Assembly (NCBI RefSeq): GCF_001424485.1
Contig: NZ_LMQC01000012.1
Location: forward strand, 705,012 to 769,011
DNA from: Modestobacter sp. Leaf380
GTDB taxonomy: Bacteria; Actinomycetota; Actinomycetes; Mycobacteriales; Geodermatophilaceae
Direction: 5' to 3'
DNA length: 64,000 nt
Shown: positions 1-9,321 of the stretch, piece after piece
Layout: each line of letters starts with the position of its first letter
Numbering within the stretch: position 1 is the first letter of the stretch
The notes under the pieces: generated by a model
Database searches by the model: none
What the model was told of the DNA's origin: nothing
The model's input: the letters and a program-made list of their open reading frames with translations, nothing else
Position numbers and translations under genes: made by a program

Positions 1-2
1 CC

Positions 3-1340
3 GACGGCGGCCTGGCCCGCAGCATCGGCACCTTCCAGCTGATGGCCTTCGGGATCGGCGCCACCATCGGCACGGGCATCTTCTTCGTGCTGACCACCGC
101 GGTGCCCGAGGCCGGCCCGGCCGTCGTGCTCAGCTTCGTGATCGCCGCGGTGACCGCCGGGTTCACCGCGCTCTGCTACGCCGAGCTGGCCTCCACCATC
201 CCGGTCTCGGGGTCCAGCTACTCCTACGCCTACGCGACGCTGGGCGAGGTCGTCGCCTACGCGGTGGGCTGGTGCCTGGTGCTGGAGTACGCGGTCAGCT
301 CCGCCGCAGTCAGCGTCGGCTGGTCGGAGTACCTGGACCAGCTCCTGAGCGACACCGTGGGCTGGCGGATCCCGGAGGCGCTGTCCGCCGCCCCGGGCGC
401 CGGCGGGGTGGTCAACCTGCCGGCGATCGTGCTGGTCACGCTGTGCGCGCTGCTGCTGGTGCGCGGGGCCAGCGAGTCCGCGACCGCCAACGCGGTGATG
501 GTCGTGGTCAAGGTCGCGGTCCTGCTGCTCTTCGTCGTCATCGCCGCCACCGGCTTCGACAGCGGCAACCTGACGCCGTTCGCCACCATGGGCGTGGCCG
601 GGGTCAGCGCAGCTGCCTCGACGATCTTCTTCTCCTTCATCGGCCTGGACGCGGTGTCCACGGCCGGGGAGGAGGTGCGCAACCCGCGCCGCACGCTGCC
701 GCTGGCGATCCTCGGCGCCCTCGTCGTGGTCACCGTCGTCTACCTGCTGGTCGCCTTCGCGGCCGTCGGCGCCCAGCCCGCCGCGGAGTTCGAGGGCCAG
801 GAGGCCGGGCTCGCGGTCATCCTGGAGCGGGTGACCGGGGCGTCCTGGCCCGGCGTCCTGCTGGCCGCCGGGGCGGTCGTGTCGATCTTCTCGGTGACCC
901 TGGTGACGATGTACGGCCAGACCCGGATCCTGTTCTCGATGAGCCGGGACGGGATGATCCCGTCGCTGTTCAGCCGGGTGGACCCGCGCACGCTGACCCC
1001 GCTGCGCGGCACGGTCGCCGTCGCGCTCTTCGTGGGCCTGCTCGCCGGGTTCGTGCCGCTGGACTTCCTCATCGACCTGACCTCGATGGGCACCCTGGTC
1101 GCCTTCTCGGTGGTCTCGGTGGGCGTCGTCGTGCTGCGGCGGACCGCGCCGGACCTGCCGCGCGGCTTCCGGGTGCCCGGTTACCCGGTGGTCCCGGTGC
1201 TGTCGGTCGCGTTCTGCCTCTACCTGATCGCCGGGCTGTCCGGGACGACGTTCGCGCTGTTCGCCGGCTGGCTGGCACTGGCCGCCCTGGTCTACGTGAC
1301 GTACTCCCGCACGCACTCGACGCTGCGGGAGCCCCGGTGA
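3..1340 (+). CDS. APC-family amino acid permease (5' end cut by window)
   Basis: Inner-membrane amino acid transporter of the APC superfamily, closest in pattern to the cationic amino acid transporter branch. The reading frame is open back to base 3 and already encodes the typical first-helix approach (SIGTFQLMAFGIGATIGTG), so the true start lies upstream of the window. The ATG at 42 sits inside the first helix and is not the start. The glycine-rich GIGATIGTGIFF segment in TM1 and the FIGLDAVSTAGEEVRNPRR segment near the middle are family hallmarks. About twelve hydrophobic segments are visible. The stop codon overlaps the GTG start of the universal stress protein by 4 bp (GTGA), so the two are translationally coupled. 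The substrate cannot be told from sequence. Confidence 0.93.
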   Translation, partial: DGGLARSIGTFQLMAFGIGATIGTGIFFVLTTAVPEAGPAVVLSFVIAAVTAGFTALCYAELASTIPVSGSSYSYAYATLGEVVAYAVGWCLVLEYAVSSAAVSVGWSEYLDQLLSDTVGWRIPEALSAAPGAGGVVNLPAIVLVTLCALLLVRGASESATANAVMVVVKVAVLLLFVVIAATGFDSGNLTPFATMGVAGVSAAASTIFFSFIGLDAVSTAGEEVRNPRRTLPLAILGALVVVTVVYLLVAFAAVGAQPAAEFEGQEAGLAVILERVTGASWPGVLLAAGAVVSIFSVTLVTMYGQTRILFSMSRDGMIPSLFSRVDPRTLTPLRGTVAVALFVGLLAGFVPLDFLIDLTSMGTLVAFSVVSVGVVVLRRTAPDLPRGFRVPGYPVVPVLSVAFCLYLIAGLSGTTFALFAGWLALAALVYVTYSRTHSTLREPR

Positions 1341-2230
1341 CCACCGTCCTGGGCTGGGCCGGTGCGGACGACGACTCCCCGCTCCGACTGGCCGCCGCGG
1401 TCGCCCTCGCCTCGGCCGAGCCCCTGGTGGTGGCCTCGGTGGTGCCGCCGGACCCCGACGCCCCGATCGTGTCCCGGGTGGACCGGGAGTACCGGGCCTG
1501 GCGGGACACCACCGTGCGGGAGCGGCAGGAGGCCGCGGTCGGGGCACTCCGGTCGCTCGGGGTGGACGAGGTGCGCGGCACGGTCGTCCGGGCGACGTCG
1601 GAGCCGGCCGGGCTGGTCGACGCCGTCCGCCGGGAGGACGCCGGGCTGCTCGTGCTGGGGGCCGCCGCCGCGGCGCCGACCGGCCGGTTCTCCGCCGGCT
1701 CGGTGGCCGAGCGGCTGCTGCACAGCTCCCCGGTGCCGCTCGCGCTCGCGCCCCGCGACTGCGGGCCGGTCGGACCTCCGTCCCGACTGACCTGCGCGTG
1801 GGCCGGCACCGCCCGCTCGGCGGAGGCGCTGACCTGGACCCGGCGACTGGCCCGGCGCTGGGGCGTGCCGGTCCGACTGGTCACCTTCGCCCCGGAGCGG
1901 GCCGCGATGCTGCCCTCGGAGACCGGGCTGCGGATCGAGCAGACGGTCAGCGAGGAGTGGGCCACCCAGGCCCAGGGCCGCCTGGACGACGTCGTCGGCG
2001 CCTGGGAGGGCGACCCGCCGGAGACCGTGGTGGCCCGCGGTGCCGGCTGGGCGGGTGCGCTGGCCGCCGTTCCCTGGGCGTCGGGCGACCTGTTGGTCGT
2101 CGGGTCCTCCCGGCTCGGGCCCCTCGCCCGGGTCTTCCTGGGGTCGACCGCGAGCCGGATCCTGCGGCACTCACCGGTGCCGGTGGTCGTCGTGCCGGCC
2201 GGGGCGGGTGGCGCGCCGACGAGGGGTTGA
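1337..2230 (+). CDS. tandem-domain universal stress protein
   Basis: 297-residue cytoplasmic protein with two UspA-like domains, roughly residues 1-143 and 150-297. Each ends in the nucleotide-loop pattern followed by a SPVP strand: FSAGSVAERLLHSSPVPLAL in domain 1 and GSSRLGPLARVFLGSTAS then HSPVPVVVVP in domain 2. Domain 2 keeps the G-x2-G-x9-G-S/T type ATP-binding loop best. The GTG start overlaps the permease stop by 4 bp. Pairing of an APC permease with a C-terminal or downstream Usp domain is common, and Usp proteins often bind ATP and modulate transporters or stress survival. Linking it to control of the upstream permease is inference. A 15-bp palindrome follows the stop directly. Confidence 0.92.
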   Translation: MTTVLGWAGADDDSPLRLAAAVALASAEPLVVASVVPPDPDAPIVSRVDREYRAWRDTTVRERQEAAVGALRSLGVDEVRGTVVRATSEPAGLVDAVRREDAGLLVLGAAAAAPTGRFSAGSVAERLLHSSPVPLALAPRDCGPVGPPSRLTCAWAGTARSAEALTWTRRLARRWGVPVRLVTFAPERAAMLPSETGLRIEQTVSEEWATQAQGRLDDVVGAWEGDPPETVVARGAGWAGALAAVPWASGDLLVVGSSRLGPLARVFLGSTASRILRHSPVPVVVVPAGAGGAPTRG

Positions 2231-2245
2231 CGCCACTGAGTGGCG
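2231..2245. promoter_or_regulatory. 15-bp palindrome after the Usp stop
   Basis: CGCCACT-G-AGTGGCG is a perfect 7+1+7 inverted repeat starting at the base after the stop codon. It could be a weak hairpin that ends the permease-Usp transcript, or a dyad operator for the next gene. There is no T-tract. The rest of 2246-2363 shows nothing clear. Confidence 0.35.
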
Positions 2246-2363
2246 TGGGTCACAGTGGTCGTGGGCGGGGCAGCCGGCAAGATGATGGCTCCTCACTGCT
2301 GAGCGAGACCGACCAACGCGGCCAGACCGCCAGGACCGGCGCCCCGCCCCACACACTGGGTGC

Positions 2364-2645
2364 GTGCCCGAGGTCGAGTTCGACGTGCACTGGCCCGACG
2401 GCCGCTCGCAGTGGGTGTACTCGCCGTCCCTGGTGGTGGAGGACGTCTTCACCGCCGGGAACGCCTACCCGGTGGCCGATTTCCTGGCGCTGAGCCGACA
2501 GGCGATGCAGACCGCCAGCGACCGGGTGCAGGCCCGCTGGGGCTTCCCGTGCACCCGGGCGGCGGCGACCCTGGCCGTCCTGGAGACCCGGGGCGCGGCG
2601 TTCGCCGACGGCGAGGTGGTGGTCGCGGGGTTCCGGCGCTGCTGA
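2364..2645 (+). CDS. MSMEG_0570 family nitrogen-starvation response protein
   Basis: 93-residue protein starting at GTG 2364. The opening MPEVEFDVHWPDG, the central YSPSLVVEDVFTAGNAYPVADF and the following RVQARWGFPCTRA match my memory of the small MSMEG_0570 family, first noted among nitrogen-starvation-induced mycobacterial proteins. Its biochemical role is unknown. Family members often sit with MSMEG_0569-type flavoproteins and nitrilase-like genes. None of those lies in this window, so this copy looks orphaned. It ends 29 bp before the next start, so it may be co-transcribed with the aldehyde dehydrogenase. Family assignment is by recognition only. Confidence 0.75.
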   Translation: MPEVEFDVHWPDGRSQWVYSPSLVVEDVFTAGNAYPVADFLALSRQAMQTASDRVQARWGFPCTRAAATLAVLETRGAAFADGEVVVAGFRRC

Positions 2646-2674
2646 GACCCGCCCGGGAGTGGTGGGATGGGCCG

Positions 2675-4141
2675 GTGACGAGCGACGCGCAGATCCCTGG
2701 CATCCCCTCCCCGCTGCCGACCGGGGTGTTCATCGGCGGGCAGTGGCGGGACTCCTCCTCCGGGGCCACCTTCGAGGTGCTCGACCCGGCCGACGAGACC
2801 GTCCTGGCCCGGGTGGCCGACGGCACCACCGACGACGTGACCGCCGCCGTGGACGCCGCGTACGCCGCCCTGCCCGGGTTCGCCGCGACCCCGCCACGGC
2901 AGCGCGGGGAGATGCTGCGCCGCGCGTTCGAGGCGATGACCGCCCGGGCCGAGGAGTTCGCACTGCTGATGACCCGGGAGAACGGCAAGGCCACCGCCGA
3001 CGCCAAGGCCGAGCTGACCTACGCCGCCGAGTTCTTCCGCTGGTTCGCCGAGGAGGCCGTGCGCATCGACGGCGACTACCGGGTCGCCCCGGCCGGGGGC
3101 ACCCGCACCGTCGTCACCCGCCAGCCCGTCGGGGTCTGCCTGCTCGTGACGCCGTGGAACTTCCCGGCCGCCATGCTCACCCGCAAGCTCGGCCCGGCCC
3201 TGGCCGCCGGCTGCACCGTGGTGATCAAGCCCGCCGAGGACACCCCGCTCACCGCGCTGCTGCTCACCCGACTGCTCACCGAGGCCGGCGTCCCCGACGG
3301 CGTGGTCAACATCGTGCCGACGATGAACGCCAAGGACGTCGTCGCCACCGCCATGGCCGACCCCCGGCTGCGGAAGATCAGCTTCACCGGGTCCACCGAG
3401 GTCGGGAAGATCCTGCTCAAGCAGGCCGCCGACCAGGTGCTGGTGTCCTCGATGGAGCTCGGCGGGAACGCGCCCTTCGTCGTCTGCGAGGACGCCGACC
3501 TCGACGCCGCCGTCGACGGCGCGATGCTGGCGAAGATGCGCAACGGCGGCGAGGCCTGCACCGCCGCCAACCGGTTCTACGTCCAGTCCGGGGTGGCCGA
3601 GGCCTTCGCCGGCAAGCTCGCCGAGCGCATGGGCGCGGTCCAGGTCGGCCGCGGGGACGACGAGGGCGTCGGGCTGGGCCCGCTGGTCAACGAGGAGACC
3701 GTCGCCAAGGTCGACCGCATCGTCCGGTCCACCGTCGACGCCGGTGCCCGAGTCGTCACCGGGGGCACCCGGCCCGAGGGGCGCGGGTTCTTCTACCCGC
3801 CCACGGTGCTGGTCGACGTCCCCGTCGGGTCGGCGGCCGTGGTCGAGGAGACCTTCGGCCCGGTCGCGCCGATCATCACCTTCGACACCGACGCCGAGAT
3901 GCTGGAGCAGGCCAACTCCACCCCGTACGGCCTGGTCGCCTACGTCTTCACCGGCGACCTGGCCCGCGGGCTGCGGCTGTCCGAGGCGCTGGAGTTCGGC
4001 ATGGTCGGCATCAACCGGGGCGTCGTGTCCGACCCGGCCGCGCCCTTCGGCGGGGTCAAGCAGTCCGGCCTGGGCCGGGAGGGCGCCCACGAGGGCCTGG
4101 CCGAGTACCTCTCCACGAAGTACGTCAGCTTCCCGCTCTGA
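2675..4141 (+). CDS. gabD: NAD(P)-dependent succinate-semialdehyde dehydrogenase
   Basis: 488-residue aldehyde dehydrogenase that would oxidise succinate semialdehyde to succinate in GABA or polyamine breakdown. The GTG at 2675 gives a normal-length family protein beginning VTSDAQIPG, with a purine-rich stretch (GGGAGTGGTGGGATGG) just upstream. Visible landmarks are the TPWNFPAAMLTRK cofactor segment, FTGSTEVGK, the general-base Glu261 in MELGGNAPF, and the catalytic Cys295 in GGEACTAANRF. The C-terminal GRELAH-like region (FGGVKQSGLGREGAHEG) is typical of the GabD/SSADH branch. Activity on other semialdehydes cannot be excluded. It converges on the ABC ATPase gene with a perfect hairpin between them. 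Confidence 0.88.
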   Translation: MTSDAQIPGIPSPLPTGVFIGGQWRDSSSGATFEVLDPADETVLARVADGTTDDVTAAVDAAYAALPGFAATPPRQRGEMLRRAFEAMTARAEEFALLMTRENGKATADAKAELTYAAEFFRWFAEEAVRIDGDYRVAPAGGTRTVVTRQPVGVCLLVTPWNFPAAMLTRKLGPALAAGCTVVIKPAEDTPLTALLLTRLLTEAGVPDGVVNIVPTMNAKDVVATAMADPRLRKISFTGSTEVGKILLKQAADQVLVSSMELGGNAPFVVCEDADLDAAVDGAMLAKMRNGGEACTAANRFYVQSGVAEAFAGKLAERMGAVQVGRGDDEGVGLGPLVNEETVAKVDRIVRSTVDAGARVVTGGTRPEGRGFFYPPTVLVDVPVGSAAVVEETFGPVAPIITFDTDAEMLEQANSTPYGLVAYVFTGDLARGLRLSEALEFGMVGINRGVVSDPAAPFGGVKQSGLGREGAHEGLAEYLSTKYVSFPL

Positions 4142-4148
4142 GCCCGCC

Positions 4149-4174
4149 GGGCCGCCCGGTCACCCGGGCGGCCC
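4149..4174. terminator. perfect 11-bp GC hairpin between convergent genes
   Basis: GGGCCGCCCGG, the loop TCAC, then CCGGGCGGCCC: a perfect 11-bp stem with a 4-nt loop. It sits 8 bp after the gabD stop and just before the stop of the minus-strand ATPase, so it can act as a bidirectional terminator. There is no T-tract, as is usual for actinobacterial terminators. Confidence 0.75.
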
Positions 4175-4182
4175 GTCGTGGG

Positions 4183-5292
<1,110 letters not shown>

Positions 5293-5537
5293 GTCGGGTC
5301 CTCTCGGGCGGTGGGCTGGTGCGCGCGCCGACGGTCGGCTCGATCCACGTCGCCGTGACCCCAGACACTGACACGTCGTCAGCGCCGGAGCCAGCAGAGC
5401 CCCTCGGCCGACGGACACACCCGGACGGGGGAACTGACTCCAGTACGCGGATCGCCCTGCCGACCACACTGGTGGCCCCTGCGCAGGGGACGGTCGCCTG
5501 GGCGCCGAGGACGACGGGTCAGGGGCGGAGGACGACA
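5293..5537. other. divergent intergenic region with a 14-bp palindrome
   Basis: 245 bp between the TTG start of the ATPase and the GTG start of the beta-helix lipoprotein. It must hold promoters for both directions. The one clear element is the perfect palindrome CCCCTGCGCAGGGG at 5476-5489, 49 bp upstream of the lipoprotein start. It is a possible operator, but short GC palindromes arise readily in this DNA. Confidence 0.4.
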
Positions 5538-7640
5538 GTGGCGCGACGTCCCGCACGCAGCCCCTGGACCGGTGCACCCGCCTCCCGCGCCGTCTCGGGC
5601 CGGGTGCTGGTCGTGCTGACCTCGGCCGCGCTGCTGCTGACCGGGTGCGGCACCCCGGCCGGCGGTCTCCTGCCGACGGCACGTCCCGACACGGTGGACG
5701 CAACGGCCCCCGCACCACCGGAGGCCGGCTCGGTGGCCGCCACGGCCCCGGCACACGACACCCCCGCACCGGCACCGGTCCCGGACGAGGCGTCCACCGC
5801 ACCGCCCGGCTCCCCCGGGCCCGCCCCGGCTGCCGGCCCCCAGGACCCGGGCACCCCCGCCCCCACGATGTCCACCGCCCCCACGGTGCCCACCGGAGCC
5901 ACGGTGCCCACCGGAGCCACGGTGCCCACCGGTGCCACGGTGCCCACCGGAGCAGGGGCGGCCGGCGCCGGTCCCGTCGGGCCCTGGCAGACCGCCAGCC
6001 AGGGTGACCCCGGCGCGCAGCCCGTGGGCTCGACCGCGTACCCCGTCCCCTCCGACGCGGTGGTCGTGGACGCCGCTGCCGGCGTCGACAGCAACCCCGG
6101 GACCCTCGCCGCCCCGCTCGCGACCCTCGGCGCCGCCGTGACCCGCGCCCCGTCGGGGGCGACGATCGTCCTGCGCGGTGGCAGCTACCACGAGTCGATC
6201 ACCACGCCCTGGGGCAAGGCGCTCACGATCCAGTCGTTCCCCGGGGAGGGGGTCTGGCTGGACGGCAGCCGCCCGGTGCCGGCCTGGACCGCGGCCGGCG
6301 GGGTGTGGGTGTCCACCGGCTGGACCGCGGCCTTCGACACCTCCAGGAGCTTCACCCGCGGTGTCGACGTCGCCGGGTTCGTCGACGCCGCCCACCCGAT
6401 GGCAGCCGACCCGCAGCAGCTCTTCCTCGACGGCCGCCCCGTCGAGCAGGTGCCCAGCGGCGTCCGTCCGGGGCCGGGGCAGTTCTCCGTGGACACCGTC
6501 GCCGACACGCTGACCGTGGGCGAGGACCCCACGGGGCGCGACGTCCGCGCCAGCGACCTGGGACGGGCGCTGAACCTGACCGGCCCTGTCGTGCTCCGCG
6601 GCATCGGCGTCCAGCGGTACGCCACGTCCCTCCCCGAGATGGGGACCGTCGTCTTCTCCGGGCTCAGCGCCGGCAGCCTGATGACCAACGTCGTGGTCCA
6701 GGACAACGCCACCCAGGGGGTGTCGATGGTCGCGCCGCGGATCACGCTGACCCACGTCACCTCCCGGGCCAACGGCATGACCGGCGTGCACGGCAACAAC
6801 GCCGACGGGAGCGTCGTCGTCGAGTCGCTGCTGCAGGGCAACAACACCCAGCACTTCAACCGCGGGCCCAGCGCCGGCGGCATCAAGGTGACCCGGACCC
6901 GCGGCATCGAGATCTCCCGCAACGTGGTGTCGGACAACCTGGACGTCTTCGGCATCTGGCTCGACGAGTCCGTCGTCGGCTTCTCCGTGATCGGCAACCA
7001 GGTGCGCGACAACGGCGACAGCGCCGGGATCATGCTCGAGCTCTCCGACACCGGCACGGTGGCCGCGAACACGGTCTCCGGCCACACGTGGGGCGTGATG
7101 GCGCTGGACACCGGCAACGTGCAGGTCCTCAACAACGCGGTCTTCGGCAACACCCGCTACCAGATCGGCCTGCGTCAGGACGCCCGTCGCGAGGCCACCG
7201 CCACGTCGGGCCGCGATGCCCGCCGACCGCAGCCCGACCTGACGGTCCCGTGGACCACCCGCGACATCACGGTGAGCAACAACGTGATCGGCGCCCCGAC
7301 CGACCGCTCCGGCTACCAGCTGATGGCCAAGGACGACGCGACGAACACCCCCGCCTCGGCGATGAACATCCTCATCACGGGGAACGTCTTCACCGCCGAC
7401 GGGACCACGCTCGTCGGCTGGGGTGCAGCGGACAACCGCACCCTCGTCCGGTTGCAGACGACCGCGGCGGTCCAGGCGACCACGAACCAGCCCCGCCCCT
7501 CGGTGGCCCTGCCGGCGGTCCCGGTGCCCTCGGCCGGGTACACCACAGGGGTCCGGACGGCGGCCGACCCGGTGGCCGACGTGGTGGCCCGCCTGCTGGG
7601 GACGACACCCGGGGAGCGGTTCATCGGCCCGTGGGGCTGA
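5538..7640 (+). CDS. right-handed beta-helix repeat lipoprotein
   Basis: 700-residue exported protein. The GTG at 5538 is chosen because GGAGG ends 6 nt before it, and it places a basic N-terminus before the hydrophobic stretch VLVVLTSAALLLTGC, whose LLTGC is a lipobox. The ORF remains open upstream, but that part looks non-coding. Residues from about 38 to 160 are a Pro/Thr/Ala-rich linker with four VPTGAT units. From about 170 onward, parallel beta-helix features appear: AAPLATLGAAV and IVLRGGSYHES, then many N-rich turns such as VVQDNATQGV, GNQVRDNGDS and NVIGAPTD. Such folds usually bind or cleave polysaccharides, but no catalytic set is identifiable. Likely a membrane-anchored carbohydrate-interacting protein. 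Confidence 0.85.
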   Translation: MARRPARSPWTGAPASRAVSGRVLVVLTSAALLLTGCGTPAGGLLPTARPDTVDATAPAPPEAGSVAATAPAHDTPAPAPVPDEASTAPPGSPGPAPAAGPQDPGTPAPTMSTAPTVPTGATVPTGATVPTGATVPTGAGAAGAGPVGPWQTASQGDPGAQPVGSTAYPVPSDAVVVDAAAGVDSNPGTLAAPLATLGAAVTRAPSGATIVLRGGSYHESITTPWGKALTIQSFPGEGVWLDGSRPVPAWTAAGGVWVSTGWTAAFDTSRSFTRGVDVAGFVDAAHPMAADPQQLFLDGRPVEQVPSGVRPGPGQFSVDTVADTLTVGEDPTGRDVRASDLGRALNLTGPVVLRGIGVQRYATSLPEMGTVVFSGLSAGSLMTNVVVQDNATQGVSMVAPRITLTHVTSRANGMTGVHGNNADGSVVVESLLQGNNTQHFNRGPSAGGIKVTRTRGIEISRNVVSDNLDVFGIWLDESVVGFSVIGNQVRDNGDSAGIMLELSDTGTVAANTVSGHTWGVMALDTGNVQVLNNAVFGNTRYQIGLRQDARREATATSGRDARRPQPDLTVPWTTRDITVSNNVIGAPTDRSGYQLMAKDDATNTPASAMNILITGNVFTADGTTLVGWGAADNRTLVRLQTTAAVQATTNQPRPSVALPAVPVPSAGYTTGVRTAADPVADVVARLLGTTPGERFIGPWG
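5883..5954 (+). repeat. 18-bp coding tandem repeat (four units)
   Basis: Four consecutive copies of ACGGTGCCCACCGGAGCC (the third has one base changed, and the last ends in CA instead of CC), encoding repeated T-V-P-T-G-A in the linker of the beta-helix lipoprotein. A degenerate fifth unit precedes it (5865-5882). The near identity at DNA level suggests recent slippage, and length variation between strains is likely. Confidence 0.9.
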
Positions 7641-7657
7641 CCCCAGAAAGACGTCAG

Positions 7658-7684
7658 CCCCCGCACTCACGAGGAGTGCGGGGG
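7658..7684. terminator. perfect 11-bp terminator hairpin
   Basis: CCCCCGCACTC, the loop ACGAG, then GAGTGCGGGGG: an 11-bp perfect stem. It lies 18 bp after the beta-helix gene stop and immediately downstream of the minus-strand tRNA genes, so it could end transcription from both sides. Confidence 0.8.
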
Positions 7685-7706
7685 CCGGCGCTGTCTCAAC
7701 CAGACG

Positions 7707-7779
7707 TGCACCCGAAGGGATTCGAACCCCTAACCTTCTGATCCGTAGTCAGATGCTCTATCCGTTGAGCTACGGGTGC
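7707..7779 (-). tRNA. tRNA-Arg (anticodon ACG)
   Basis: On the minus strand, a 7-bp acceptor stem (GCACCCG with CGGGTGC), a D-arm with TAGCTCAACGG, and an anticodon stem TCTGA/TCAGA around loop CTACGGA (anticodon ACG). The T-loop is GGTTCGAATCC. Discriminator is A and CCA is not encoded. An A34 anticodon is normally deaminated to inosine and reads CGN arginine codons. Confidence 0.96.
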
Positions 7780-7804
7780 GTGGTCGTGCTGTTCAGTTGT
7801 CGCG

Positions 7805-7893
7805 CGGAGGCTCCGGGATTTGAACCCGGGATGGGCCAAAACCCAAACCGCATTAGCAGTGCGGCGCCATAGACCGGACTAGGCGAAGCCTCC
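7805..7893 (-). tRNA. tRNA-Ser (anticodon GCT)
   Basis: On the minus strand, an 89-nt class II tRNA. The acceptor stem is GGAGGCT/AGCCTCC. The anticodon stem CCGCA/TGCGG encloses CTGCTAA (anticodon GCT), followed by a long variable arm and the T-loop GGTTCAAATCC. Discriminator is G and CCA is not encoded. It reads AGC/AGU serine codons. It lies 25 bp upstream of tRNA-Arg on the same strand, so the two are probably one transcript. Confidence 0.96.
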
Positions 7894-7970
7894 CGGGCCA
7901 CCAGGTTCCCCCGGAGGCACCGAGGACGAAGACTACCAGCGCCTCCGACCGGTGCCACCGGGGGGGTCCC

Positions 7971-9185
7971 TCAGGCGGCGACGGTCTCCCGGACGGCCGA
8001 CACCGGCACCCGGCGTCCGGGCAGCAGGGTGACGACGACGGCCAGGGCCGCCGCGCCCGTGGCCAGCACCAACGCACCGCCCACCCCGTACGTGGTCTCC
8101 ACGAGCGCCCCACCCAGGGCCGCCCCGACCGCCGACGCGCCGAAGGCGATCGTCGACAGCCAGGTGAAGGCCTCGGTGGTGGCGTCGGCCGGGGCGATGG
8201 ACCCGACCAGCGAGCTCTGCACGGTCAGCGTCGGGGCGATGGCGGTACCACCCAGGAAGAGCAGGGCCCCGAGCAGCAGGGGCGAGGAGACGGCGGCCAG
8301 CGGGAGCATGCCGATCGTCGTCCCCAGCAGACCCCAGCGGTAGAGCCGGGGCAGGGACGCCGACAGCACCCGGGCGCCGAACCAGAGCCCACCGGCGACC
8401 GACCCGAGCGACCAGGTGGCCAGCAGGACGCCGGACAGGCCCGGCGAGCCGGCGGCGTCGGCGAACGCCGGGACGGCCACCTCGATCGCACCGAAGCCGA
8501 GCATCAGCGCCGTCCCGCTGACCAGCACCCGGGGCATGCCGGGCACCCGGACGGTGGCGAAGAGGCTGCGCTGCACCGGGACGGCGGGCTGCCAGGCCCG
8601 CATCGCGCCGGAGGACGCGATGCCCAGCGTGCCGACCACGGTCAGCACACCGGCGACGGCGATCGCGGCGACCGGGCTGGCCAACAGCGTCAGCGTGGCC
8701 ACCGTCGTGGGGCCGGCGACGAAGACCAGCTCGGTGGTGGTGGCGTCCAGCGCGTAGGCCGTCGGCCGGACGGCGGGGTCCACCCGGGACCACAGCGCGC
8801 GCACGGTGCCGCTGACCAGCGGCGTGCTCATCCCGGCCGCGGCCGAGGCGCCGAGGACGGCCGGGGTGGACGTGGAGGTCAGCACGACGGCGGCCAGGGC
8901 CAGGAGCAGCAGCGGGTAGGTGACGGACTGCACGAGCAGGATCACCCGTGCTCCGCGACGATCGGCGAGACGGCCGAGCACCGGGGCCATCACCGCCATG
9001 GCGATCCCGTAGGTGGCCGAGGCCAGGCCGGCGACGGCGTAGGAACCGGTCTGCTGCTGGACCAGGAGGAGGAGGGCCAACGGGACCATCGCCGAGGGCA
9101 GGCGACCGGCGAAGCCGGCCACCAGCAGCACCGGGGCGGACGGCAGCCGCCACACGGTGAGGTACTGACGCATGACTGTGCTCAC
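7971..9185 (-). CDS. MFS transporter
   Basis: 404-residue major facilitator protein with about twelve hydrophobic segments. The cytoplasmic loop after TM2 carries the MFS motif-A pattern GRLADRRGAR (about residues 71-80). Substrate is unknown; drug or metabolite efflux is a common role for this type. I accept the GTG start at 9185 (MSTVMRQYL). The ATG four codons later is an alternative, and neither has a strong ribosome site. The gene is divergent from a CGNR zinc-finger regulator across a region with a 32-bp inverted repeat, so regulator control of the exporter is a reasonable inference. Confidence 0.9.
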   Translation of the reverse strand: MSTVMRQYLTVWRLPSAPVLLVAGFAGRLPSAMVPLALLLLVQQQTGSYAVAGLASATYGIAMAVMAPVLGRLADRRGARVILLVQSVTYPLLLLALAAVVLTSTSTPAVLGASAAAGMSTPLVSGTVRALWSRVDPAVRPTAYALDATTTELVFVAGPTTVATLTLLASPVAAIAVAGVLTVVGTLGIASSGAMRAWQPAVPVQRSLFATVRVPGMPRVLVSGTALMLGFGAIEVAVPAFADAAGSPGLSGVLLATWSLGSVAGGLWFGARVLSASLPRLYRWGLLGTTIGMLPLAAVSSPLLLGALLFLGGTAIAPTLTVQSSLVGSIAPADATTEAFTWLSTIAFGASAVGAALGGALVETTYGVGGALVLATGAAALAVVVTLLPGRRVPVSAVRETVAA

Positions 9186-9207
9186 TTCAGACGTACGAGT
9201 GGGGAAT

Positions 9208-9239
9208 CGTAGGGGGCCAACACCCGTTGGGTCCCTACG
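9208..9239. promoter_or_regulatory. 32-bp interrupted palindrome between MFS and CGNR genes
   Basis: CGTAGGG-GG-CCAAC-ACCC-GTTGG-GT-CCCTACG: outer 7-bp arms and inner 5-bp arms are perfect complements, with only the 2-nt spacers unpaired. It lies 22 bp upstream of the MFS start. A related half-site (CGTAGGG-AG-TCAAC) occurs at 9264-9277. The arrangement fits an operator for a dimeric regulator, probably the adjacent CGNR protein. An RNA hairpin is an alternative. Confidence 0.65.
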
Positions 9240-9263
9240 TCTTCCCGACGGTAGGAGATCGTG

Positions 9264-9277
9264 CGTAGGGAGTCAAC
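9264..9277 (+). promoter_or_regulatory. third half-site of the MFS/CGNR palindrome
   Basis: CGTAGGG-AG-TCAAC repeats the left arm CGTAGGG-GG-CCAAC of the 9208-9239 palindrome with two substitutions. It lies 44 bp upstream of the CGNR gene start, on the side expected for autoregulation. Confidence 0.5.
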
Positions 9278-9321
9278 CAAGTGACGACGCCTACAGGGCG
9301 TGTCGAGGGCGAAGGGGTCCC

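Noticed and set aside
42-1340. ATG at 42 as the permease start
   Set aside because: The upstream frame already encodes conserved family residues before it, so the gene begins outside the window.
1069-2280. 403-codon minus-strand frame opposite the permease and Usp genes
   Set aside because: Composition is Arg/Pro/Ser/Thr-rich shadow coding of real plus-strand genes; no ribosome site or family likeness.
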